NCBI GenBank assembly: GCA_963565915.1 | Contig: OY751493.1 | Coordinates: forward strand, 1-64,000 | Length of the DNA: 64,000 bases | Direction: 5' to 3' | Source: Entoloma clypeatum | Lineage: Eukaryota; Basidiomycota; Agaricomycetes; Agaricales; Entolomataceae | Notes under the pieces: model-generated | Seen by the model: the letters and a program-made list of their open reading frames with translations, nothing else | Told to the model about the DNA's origin: nothing | The model's database searches: none | Translations under genes and position numbers: made by a program | Part shown: one piece after another, positions 54,711 through 64,000 of the stretch | Layout of the letters: each line of letters begins with the position of its first letter | Numbering within the stretch: position 1 is the first letter of the stretch

Positions 54711-55400
54711 GTCGCCCTCCTCGAAAAACCCGCCCCAAAGGGCCGGGACCCCGAATGCCTCTCAGAAACCGCTCCCCACGCGATCCGAAATCACGAGCTT
54801 GATGACCGGCACTCACGGGACGATCAACAACAACCAAGACGCCCGCAAGTGGTTTGACTCCAAGGGATGGGTCCTTGCTGCTGAACCCTATGATCGATCC
54901 AAACTCATCAGGATCCTCCTCCCCAAGATCCCTCCCGACGCCGCGGCATGCCGCCCAGCAAGCATCAACCTCCCTTGACCTCAAGGAAACTGCAACCCAA
55001 CATGCCTCCACCACCACCAACCTCAGCGACATCGCCACAAAACTGACCTCCGTCTCCAACGCCCACACCCCCTCTCTCCCCAAGCCCATGTCCATGTCCA
55101 ACCCGGCGCCTGCCCAGCCCTCAACCATCCCAAGCACTTACAACCCAAACACCTCTAATGACCACACCAGGATCCAACAACGCCTCCTTGCCGCCTCCCG
55201 CTCGATCCTTGTCCTAATCGACCCCACTTCTGACCCAACCCCTAGAAACCCTGCCCCCAATGCCATAACGTCGATCCGCGATGACATCAACAAGGATCCT
55301 GGATGAACTCGCAAGCGCCTTCGACGACTCAGGCCCATCAGGAAAAAGCCTTGGGCTACAGACACTGCAGCCAGGGTACGGTAGCCATGGTAGCTGTGGC
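54711..55400 (+). mobile_element. LINE ORF1-like fragment (Tad1-like)
   Basis: Frames read MSPSSKNPPQRAGTPNASQK PLPTRSEITSLMTG and ARKWFDSKGWVLAAEPYDRS KLIRILLPK. After a deletion and frame change come SLDLKETATQHASTTTNLSD IATKLTSV and RIQQRLLAASRSILVLIDPT SDPTPRN. This Thr/Pro-rich helical layout resembles ORF1 proteins of fungal LINEs. No reverse transcriptase follows, so it is a relic. Confidence 0.45.
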
Positions 55401-55769
55401 CATCAGTCTGTAGATCAGAATAGTGCTTGATAGTATCCTGTAGCATGTGTTGCAAGCTCCATAGCTTTTAGTAGCACATGATACAAGTTCCATATCTTTT
55501 AGTAGAAAAGTATTCCTAGCAAGATCACTCAACATCAGAGGATGAGATGTAGGTTTATTCTACATGGTACACATGAAGAAATTGAACAGCAGCTAACCAA
55601 TTACTTTGGGCTCGAAACAAGCAAAAATTGTCGAAGTCATTTCAACCTCCCCGGAATTCACTGAGTTTAAGTTTGTCGTTCAGGTTTCTGCGGTTACAGA
55701 ATCAATCTTGCTCTCATCCCACTCTGTCCCTCCCATCCCTCCCTCAACACGACCTCGACTCACACACAA
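55401..55769. other. No gene seen
   Basis: A duplicated ATAGCTTTTAGTAGCACATG/ATATCTTTTAGTAGAAAAG motif lies near 55465 and 55495. Otherwise nothing. Confidence 0.35.
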
Positions 55770-56260
55770 CGGCCACCTCTGCCCAATGGCATCCTCTCGT
55801 GCCCAACGGCCTCTTCTCGCGCCCCCACTGGTGCCCAACTGCCATTTCTCGTGACCTGCGGTCATTGTTAACGCCCGATGGCATCTCTTCTGCCCAACGG
55901 CGTCCCTTCGTGCCCAGCGGCATCCTCATTCCCAATGGCGTCCTCTCATCACCACTTTTGCCCAACAGCCGCCCCTAGCGCCCAACAGCCTTCACTTGTG
56001 CCCAACAGCCGTCCCTCATGCCAAACGGCCCCCACTCGCACCAATGGCTGTCCCTTCACCCCCAACGCCCTCAACTCATGCCAACGCCCTCAGCTCGCGC
56101 CCAACGGCCGTCCCTCATGCCCAACGGCCCCCACTAGTGCCCAACAGCCCTCACTCGTGCCCAACAGTCCTCACTCGCGCCCAACGGCCGTCCCTTGTGC
56201 CAAAGGGGCCCCGCTCGCACCCAACGACCACCCGTCATGTTGAACGGCGCCCAATGCCAT
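55770..56260. repeat. Degenerate minisatellite (TGCCCAACGGC... units)
   Basis: About 25 imperfect copies of an ~18-20-base unit with consensus near TGCCCAACGGCCGTCCCTC. Substitutions and partial units are scattered. Open frames through it are repetitive and probably not genes. Confidence 0.85.
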
Positions 56261-56283
56261 CTCCTGGTGCCCGATGAGGTCCT

Positions 56284-56684
56284 TGTTATGGACTCTACGG
56301 TATGAGGACCACATCATATCTTTTACTTATCGGCCCGACTCGGCGCCCTCTTACGAACTCACTATGTCTAATGTCTACTTTCACAACCTTCGATTCCCAG
56401 TCTGACTCACTACATTACTTCGTCATCCCCTTTAGTATACTTCGCTCCCACGCTGACTCGCTTCCCGCAGTCAGCTTACTCATTGTACATAGCCTTCCGC
56501 AGTCACCTTACTCATGCGCACTGCCTTCCGCAGCGCTGACTCATCTGCTACCACCTATAGTCAGTACCTATATAAACCTCTTGTACTGTAGTAGATTCCT
56601 TAGATTTAGCAATCACATTGGTCTTCGCCTTTCCACTTCCTGCATACTCTGCCCAAACCTTGGAATGGTTTGTTAAGCATAACA
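56284..56684 (+). repeat. Gypsy-2 5' LTR
   Basis: About 401 bp, TGTTATGG...AGCATAACA. Its 3' half matches the Gypsy-1 LTR (TAGATTCCTTAGATTTAGCA), while the 5' ~110 bases are unrelated. Confidence 0.8.
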
Positions 56685-56698
56685 AGTTGCTAAATCTG

Positions 56699-56817
56699 CA
56701 TCAGCAAATCAGACATGTGCTATGGCTGCTATGGGCACTATAGGACACTACATTCTCAGGGATGTATGCTACAGAGTGCTATATAGCACTCTGTAGCACA
56801 TGTCTGATTTGCTGATG
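56699..56817. mobile_element. 119-bp MITE with perfect inner palindrome
   Basis: 24-bp perfect terminal inverted repeats (CATCAGCAAATCAGACATGT..., 56699-56722 and 56794-56817) and a 30-bp perfect palindrome at 56768-56797 centred on TATA. It is absent from the same place in Gypsy-1 (28859). The flanks suggest a 2-bp TG duplication. Confidence 0.75.
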
Positions 56818-57597
56818 TGGTTAGGTTTGCCCAAAGCGAAGAGAGCAACTACCAGACGAGTCAAGACGTCGTGCTTCTTTGAAGACTTCACCAGTAACCC
56901 ATTCAGCACGCCAGAAGCCCGACAGGAGGAGCTAAGTCCTCAAGACAGTATCGATTTTACACTCATCCAGCAGTACATCGAATCGGAGATCCGTCGCATC
57001 CTACAGCAGGTGCTTGACGAAGAACTAGACAACGACGAGCATTGCCCCCACAGTGAGATAGCAGAGAGCATCCATCTTGCTTGACAACACCAGATCGCGT
57101 GTTACAACGCCCGACAGAATGAACTCGAAAGCTTTCACGTTCAAGAAGGACCTCAGACAGGTCGGATCACAGAGATCAGAGAGTTTATCGGTGTCCAGAC
57201 AACTGTTATCAGAAGATTGATTAGGACGCTCACATTGAGACGTCCCAGAGCCACATCATCACGTCTTACTCGAAGCAGCAGATCTATGCCCACTTCACCA
57301 CCAAAGAACAACAGACCGAGTACAACCATTGGGCACAAAACAAGAGACTTGACCCCTTCTCACAACCAACAGATGCGCAGGAACAGAGATTCCTTAGAGA
57401 TTTACAGAGGAAATACTCTGAATGTTTTGCCACCGATTCCGCTGATGAGTCCCCTGACGAATTTACTTTTGACTCCGCGCAGTCAGATATCAAACAGACG
57501 CCTAGAACAGGGACTCATTTTCAATCCTTACCTGTATCCCGAACCCCATCTTCATCCCAACAACCCGACCCCTCTTCTCCTCCGCAGACTCTAGACA

Positions 57598-58462
57598 TGG
57601 CAGAAGCCCCGGCAGTACAGGCAATGGATACATCCAAGATCATCAAGGATCCCGGGATGTTCAAGGACAGATACACTTTTGATGAGTGATGGAAAGCCAC
57701 CAAACTATACATCAGGTTCCAAAAGACCTCACAGATGATCAGAAGATTCTTGCGGTACTATCCCGTATGATGGAAGGGTCTGGCAGACACTGGGCCAGTA
57801 ACAAGTTAGACGCTCTTGCTGTCGACAACGAGAACATCACCTGGCTAGGTTTTTCCGATGACATCGCCACACAATTCTCCATCGCCAACAAGTCGGTTGC
57901 TGCCAAAGCAAGACTTGAAGTCCTGAAACAAGAGGAACGCACCGTTGACGAATTCTTGGATGAATTCAAAGAACTCTTGAAGCTGTCAAACCTTGGCGAA
58001 GAAACTGGGAAATACATCCTAGAGAAGAACATCAACTGCAGAATCTCTGAACAAGTGGCTAGTGATGGCAAGACGTACACCCATTACGCAAAGGAGATCC
58101 GAAACAAAGGACAACAGATGGAAGGACATGCACTGGTCATCCGAGGTGGCGGCGACATGCGCACCGGATCGGGTACCACTTATGGTGGTCAGGGCAAGGC
58201 CATGGAGGTCGGCAGAGCAGGAGTGGCCCGTTGCTACAACTGTCAACGCTTCGGTCATCTGGCTAAAGACTGTAGCACTCCAAAGAAGAAAGATGGTCGC
58301 AAGTGTTTCAACTGTGACCAAGAAGGCCATATCGCTCGCAACTGCTGCAAGCTGAAGAAGAACTCTGGAAGGGTTAGGAAGGTGTCCGAGGAAGATGCCG
58401 AGAATGATGAAACCACAATCTTAGAAGCCGACGAGAAGGATTTTCCCGAAGGGTCTGATTAA
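57598..58462 (+). pseudogene. Gypsy-2 Gag, disrupted
   Basis: It matches Gypsy-1 Gag. A TGG to TGA stop (57687-57689) and a small deletion near 57725 break the frame. The zinc knuckles survive (CYNCQRFGHLAKDC, CFNCDQEGHIARNC). Confidence 0.85.
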
Positions 58463-58489
58463 ACGATGCTAAGTCGTGACCCTTATCTA

Positions 58490-60317
58490 TCAAACGGACT
58501 TGCTTGCCTTGTATGACTGCAGACAATAGAACCTATGTCATCCCTGCCAAGCGAGCCGCTGCGTCAACTAAGATTGTGAAGGGAGATAAACCTCCGAAAA
58601 GATGAGAAATCAGGCTGTTAGCTCAGCTCGGGACACGACGAGGACCAAAGGTTATCCGACCTGAGGTTGACAGCGGATGTGAATGCACATGCATCCATCC
58701 CAGAATAGTACATGAACAGAACCTCCCCACGTGAGGAATACCACCCATAGCAATTCTAAATGCGGATGGATCACCAAATCGACAACAGAAAGCGAGCCAA
58801 CTTGCCGAAGTCAAACTGGATTTGGGAGAACATCAGGAAACCATGGAAGCAATGGTACTGGACATTGGAAGAACGGACATGCTCTTACGACATGACTGGT
58901 TGGTACACCACGACCCCACAATCAATTGGACAACCGGCACAGTAACATTTAACCGGTGCCCAACAACATGTCGAACCAAACACTCAGATTTCAGGGTTAA
59001 CCTTGATGGTCGCAAACACCAGGTTCGCATGGTTGAGGTGCGTGACAAAGATGCACCCAAAAAGTCGGATCAGAAATGGAAGCCTGGAGACCCTATTTTG
59101 GAAGCTGTCACTCCCACACCACCTCCCACAACCAAACGACCCTCGTATGTTGAACGATTTGCTCATCTCTTCGAGAAGGAGAACTTTGATAAGATCCCAA
59201 AGGAGAGGGAATGGGACCATGATATCGAACTTACACCGGACGCACCAAAGGAACTAGGGGGAAATACATATCCCATGACACAAAAGAAACAAGAGGAATT
59301 GGACGCATTCATTGATGAGGGTCTAGCAACAGGAAAGATCCGCCCATCCAAATCCCTGTATGCCTCCCCTTGCTTCTTTATCAACAAGAAGGATGGCTCC
59401 AAACGATTGGTACAAGATTACCGCATGGTCAATAAATTCACGGTCAAAGACAAGTTCCCACTCTCACAAATATCCGATCTCTTGGACATGCTGAAAGATG
59501 CAGTCTACTTCAATCAGATGGACATCATGTGGGGCTATAACAACGTCCGGATTAAGGAGGGCGATGAATGGAAAGCTGCCTTCCTCACCAGTTGAGGATT
59601 GTTCGAACCATTGGTCATGTTTTTCGGTCTTTGCAACTCCCCGGGAACATTCTCTCGAATGATGGCTAGTCTATTCCGGGACCAGATCCGTCGACGTATC
59701 TGCGTGATCTACATGGATGACATTGTGGTTATTGGTAAAACCAAGGAAGAACTCGCGTGAAACACCAAAGAAATCCTACAGATCCTATCGGACAATGATT
59801 TGTTCCTAAAGGAGAAGAAGTGTTTATGGGAAGTAACGAAATGTCCTATATTGGGATATGTGGTTGGTGAGGGACGTGTTGAGATGGAAACTGAGAAGGT
59901 GGATACAATCCAAAACTGGCGAGCACCCACATCAAAAAAGGAAGTTCAGAAGTTCCTTGGATTTGCCAACTTCTATCAACGTTTTATTGAAGGGTACTCA
60001 AACATTGCGAAACCTCTCACCGCACTCACAGGCGGTATGGTATTTACTTGGGGACCAACAGAGCAGCAAGCCTTTGAAGGTCTCATACGGGCAATTACAT
60101 CGGCACCAGTCTTGGCATTACCAAAATCAGAGGGACAGTTCAGGGTTGAAACCGATGCATCGGACTATGCAATTGGAGCAGTACTCTCTCAGAAAGCAAG
60201 ACGACAAATGGCACCCCATCGCGTTCTTGTCGCGGACCATGTCCGCAGCCAAACAGAATTACAAGATATACAACAAAGAACTCCTGGCAGTTATGGAAGC
60301 ATTAAAAGATTGGAGAC
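58490..60317 (+). pseudogene. Gypsy-2 Pol, disrupted and truncated
   Basis: Protease (EVDSGCECTC) and RT (VYFNQMDIMWGYNNV, VIYMDDIVV) pieces are in one frame but separated by stops near 58605, 58733, 59595 and 59758, followed by a frameshift near 60195. It ends at LKDWR in RNase H, where a minus-strand LTR starts. Confidence 0.85.
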
Positions 60318-60588
60318 TGTTGAGGCGATGCTAAGTCAAACTTAGGAATGAAGTGGAAAGATGATAAGAGAACTGTATTGCCAAGAGACCCAGCGGGAAT
60401 CTCAAGAGAACAAGCTATTGAATACAAGTGAAAGTACCCTACTTATATATGTAAATTCCATGAGGCTGCGTTGTGGCAGCGTCCTGCTGCGCGATAATGA
60501 TAAGATGTCCTCCTGTACGATATGATGTAGATAAGATAAGATTGAGATAAGATAAGATAAAGTGAAAAGTGAAAATACGATCATAACA
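60318..60588 (-). repeat. Gypsy-3 3' LTR
   Basis: 271 bp. On the plus strand it reads TGTTGAGGCGATGC...CGATCATAACA. In element orientation it starts TGTTATGATCG and follows a polypurine tract AGAAAGGGGGTAA. It has GATAAGATAAGA repeats. Confidence 0.85.
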
Positions 60589-60600
60589 TTACCCCCTTTC

Positions 60601-63600
60601 TAGATCTCGACTTCCAGGCGAGATATGATGTCGTCTGGGGTGTCCGTGAAATTCTCATATGGTTTAAATTCCAATCCTTCAAAGATGTTTGTGCATAAGC
60701 GCCGGGGTGCATTCGGGTTTAATTTAAAGAAGTCCTCCACTGCTTCATTGGCATGTTCTAGGTGATCTTCGGGTTTCCACGTGTTGTGGTCCTGAGTCAG
60801 ACCCTCTCATTGCACTAAATATTCCAGCTTTCCTCTCCTCAACCTTGAGTCAATAACTTTAGCGACATCGTACTTCTCTTCGCCATTGATAACTGTCGGG
60901 TTTGGTGCCTGCACCCTTTGTGATATAGATAGTGGTTCCTTAAATAATTGGACCCCTGATACATTGATGACCAGGTGGATTTTCCAAGTTTTTGGTAATT
61001 TAAGTTCTACAGCGTGTGACGAAATGATTTGGGTTATGGTATAGGGTCCAATCCATCGTTCGGCAAGTTTCTTTAAGGGTCGGTTCAACTTTAGGTCTTT
61101 AGTCAATAACCAAACTTTGTCGCCAACTTTGTAAACTGGTGCATCACCCCGTTTCAGGTTCGCATACGTTCCATCTCTTCTCGTGCTTTTACTAGCGCTG
61201 CTTCTGCCTCCTCATGAATCTTCTTCATTCGCTCCGCGAATTCTTTTGCCGGTTCTGACTTTTCTGCCCTTAGAGGTTCTATGCCCATCCTAGGGTTAAA
61301 CCCATAATTTACATAGAACGGTGAAAACTGAGTTGCCGTGTGAATTTTATTATTATAGGCGAACTCCACGGTTGCCATCCATTCAGGCCAATCTGTTTGC
61401 CAATGGGAAATAAATGATCTTAGATATTGCTCCAACTCCTGGTTGATGTGTTCTGTCTGTCTGTCTGTTTGTGGATGGTATGCCATTGATAATTTAGTTG
61501 TGATCCCCAATAGTTCCTTCATAAATATTGCCGCAAATTGTGGTCCTCGGTCTGACGTTAACGATTCCGGCAGTCCATGAAGTTTCCAGACTTCGTCCCA
61601 ATATAGTTTAGCTAATCATTCTGCTGAGACTTCATCATGTGTTTTGATAAAGTGTGATTGCTTTGTCAATCTGCAAGCCACGACTAATACTGTGTTGTAC
61701 CCCTGAGCTTCTGGGAGTCCTATGATAAAATCTGCTGTAACATGTTTCCATGGTCCTGCATGTTCCGTGTTTGCTTTTAATTTACCGGCTAGCGGTTGAG
61801 GCACGTTTTTTGATCGTTGACATCTGTCGCAGCCCTCGACGTATGCTTTGACCATGTTTGTAATACTAGGCCACCAATAATTGTGTGTAACCAATTCCAG
61901 GGTCTTCCACTGCCCTGGGTGTCCTGCAACTGGGTTGTCGTGGTGTAATTTAATTATTTCCTCCCTGAGTTCCTGACTTTTTGGAACATAAACCTTTCCT
62001 CTATGTAACCAGAGTCCCTGCTCTTCGTGCCATTCATCTGCGTGCAATGTTTTGGTATTTGTTTTTTTTAACTCTTCCACTGCTTTCAACACTTGTTCAT
62101 CAAACTCCTTGGCATCCCTGATGCGTTTTAATAGTTTACTTTCTTGTCCATCAATAAGTATGTGACCTCGATCCATTGCTCGCAAGTGGAAGTATTCGGG
62201 TTTTAATAATGTTACGTCTTCATTGTCATTTTCCACCACCTTTCTATGATCGACCCTTCTCGAAAGAGCATCCGCCTTTCCCATTGAGGTGCCAGCCTTG
62301 TGTATTAATTTGAAATTGAAATGTGTTAGATACAACATCCAGCGTGCTTGTCTGCGATGAAGCTTTCATCCCTTCATGAAGTACTCGAGGTTTTTATGAT
62401 CGGTCCAGATCTCGACCTCATGTTTGGCTCCTTCAAGGTGGTGTCTCCATGCTTCCAGCGCTTGAATTATGCCCAGCATTTCTTTATCGTGTACATCGTA
62501 ATTTTGTTCCACGTCATTCAATCCTTTAGATAGAAAGGCACATGGCCTCCATTTCTCATCCTCGCATTCCATAGATAGAATTGCTCCTGTAGCAAAGTCC
62601 GATGCGTCTGATTCTACTCTCAACTTCCGATCCGGATCGGGAGATACTAATATAGGTGCTTTTGTAAATAATTTCTTTAGCATATCAAACGCTTCCTCCT
62701 GTTCCTCTTTCCAATTCCAGATTGTTTCTTTCCTTGTTAATTTATGTAATGGCCATGCCACTTTAGAGAAGTCTTTGACAAATCTTTGATAGAAATTGGC
62801 CAATCCTAGAAACGACTGGACTTCTTTGACTTTCATTGGTCTCGGCCATTGTTTGATGGCGTCTACTTTTGAAGGATCCATTCGAATTCCATCTTTCCCA
62901 ATAATTAACCCTAAGAACTCTATTTTGTCTCTGTCAAAGAAACATTTTCCCGGTTTTAAGAATAAGTTGTTTTCCCATAATCTTTTTAGAATTTCCTCCA
63001 CGATTTCACTGTGTCCTTTTTTTCCTTCAGTTGCTACCAATATATCATCAATATAGATAACTATGTCTCCTTGGTCAATCAAGTCTCTAAATATGTCGTT
63101 CATCATGGTTTGAAACATGCTTGGGGAATTATTTAATCCGAAGAACATAACTGTTGGTTCGAAGGCTCCATCTGGGGTTGTAAATGCCGCTTTCCACTTG
63201 TCTCCTTCTTTGATGCGTACATTGTTATACCCCCATCTGAGGTCCATTTTGGTAAACTTTTTCTTTTTCTTTAATTTATCGATCAATTCTGGAATCAACG
63301 GGAGTGGATAATTATTGCAAACGGTCCAGCTGTTAATATGTTGGTAATCCTGTACCATTCGTTTCTTTCTGTCTTTTTTGGGTATAAAGAATACTGGCGA
63401 AGTTTGTGGTGACTTGGTAGGTCGAATATATCCTTTGCTTAATTGATCGTTTACAAATTTGGATACTTCTTTTCTTTCATTCGGTGACAGGGGATAGACT
63501 TTGGCCTTTTTTGGTACGAAATCCAGTTTTAAGTCTATAGCGTGATCCCATGGTTTCCTGACTGGTAATCTCTCCAATGCTTTCTTTTCAAAGACTGATA

Positions 63601-63952
63601 GATATCTGTGATATTTCTGGGGGACAACCTGTTCCGCCGGTACTTCATCTGAGGGTTCTCCCTTAGCTGCCCTGAGCATGTGGATTACTTCCTCCTTCAC
63701 TTCTTCCTCATTTTTTTCTACTACTTCTTCCATTCTTCCACCCCATCTGGTCCTTGCAGTTTTATTTAAGTAATGTGTTCGATGCATGCCACATTCTTCT
63801 GGACATCTTGATAATTTAATTTCTGCTTTTTCCCAATCGATTTCTGGATTATGACATTTCAGCCAAGTATGTCCAACAATAATTTTAGCTTTTCCTAGAT
63901 TGCATGCTTCAAACACTGCTATCTCCACGTGTCCTTTATACCGCATAGCCAT
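60601..63952 (-). pseudogene. Gypsy-3 Pol, several stops
   Basis: Reading from the right: protease-like GHTWLKCHNPEIDW; RT (FTKMDLRWGYNNV, VIYIDDILV); RNase H (ESDASDFATGAILS); an integrase zinc finger (HHDNPVAGHPGQ, CDRCQRS); and AYHPQTDRQTEHINQELEQY. A chromodomain end (RRGKLEYLVQ then stop, EGLTQDHNTW) completes it. Breaks are a TGA after FMKG (62366), TAA/TAG near 61616, a frameshift near 61150 and W to stop at 60807. The frame 62366-63952 (528 aa) is intact for protease-RT-RNase H. Confidence 0.85.
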
Positions 63953-64000
63953 GACTGCTTCATGCGTGATCGAACCTCCTTGGTTAAGCGTGCCATCAAC

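Larger units (their letters stand above)
56284..60317 (+). mobile_element. Gypsy-2, decayed relative of Gypsy-1
   Basis: It has a 5' LTR (56284-56684), gag and part of pol similar to Gypsy-1, cut at 60317 within the RNase H region by another Gypsy insertion. It carries several stops and frameshifts, many of them at former CpG positions. Confidence 0.88.
60318..64000 (-). mobile_element. Gypsy-3, chromodomain type, inserted in Gypsy-2
   Basis: A minus-strand element with its 3' LTR at the left and pol running to the window edge. Its 5' part lies beyond 64000. It is from a different subfamily than Gypsy-1/2 (distinct LTR, RT motif YIDD). Confidence 0.88.

Noticed and set aside
55606..56277. 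Proline/Thr/Asn-rich frames through the minisatellite
   Set aside because: Open only because the repeat unit lacks stops. Unit lengths drift and frames shift.

Overview
The window is one end of a fungal chromosome, most likely from an Agaricomycete (mushroom-class basidiomycete). It starts with C-rich telomere repeats. Its genes carry many 47-64 nt introns with donors of the GTNNGT type and CTRAY-like branch points. Its gene families are ones expanded in that class: Crinkler-type NTPase/nuclease, alpha-kinase, DUF3669, BTB, SAP-like proteins, Tad1-like LINE and chromodomain Gypsy elements. Nothing bacterial or viral was seen, and no tRNA, rRNA or CRISPR array.

Region 1 (1-7967) is a terminal array made only of telomere repeats and Penelope-like retroelement (PLE) pieces. 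One apparently complete endonuclease-less PLE lies with its 5' end toward the telomere. Behind it are full or 5'-truncated long terminal repeats (pLTRs), each capped by telomere repeats. Four copies carry a recognisable hammerhead ribozyme preceded by a long hairpin. The array joins the chromosome inside an aspartic-protease gene, whose stop codon is supplied by a telomere repeat.

Region 2 (7960-21660) is the gene-bearing part: the broken protease (minus), a multi-exon Crinkler-type gene (plus), a decayed FAD-oxidase fragment (minus), a large SH3-TBC Rab-GAP-like gene (minus, 1,780 aa predicted) and a small unknown gene.

Region 3 (21664-49496) is a mosaic. A 3.57-kb segment with a UbiA-type prenyltransferase gene occurs twice (21664-25227 and 44429-49496). 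Only the second copy holds a Harbinger-like insertion. Between the copies lie: a possible 11-kb element with inverted arms, a lineage-typical unknown gene and a DDE transposase gene split by a young Gypsy element (28485-35052, LTRs about 99.5% identical, 5-bp target duplication); a foldback repeat; and a 6.1-kb unit (37080-43161) with 215-bp terminal inverted repeats and a 6-bp target duplication. That unit carries a truncated retroviral-type integrase and a complete alpha-kinase gene.

Region 4 (49497-64000) is mostly decay: BTB and DUF3669 pseudogenes, unknown fragments, a LINE ORF1 fragment, a minisatellite, and a decayed Gypsy copy (56284-60317) interrupted by a second, minus-strand Gypsy that runs off the window. 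The overall picture is a chromosome end rebuilt by telomere-attaching retroelements next to a transposon-rich, duplicated subtelomere.
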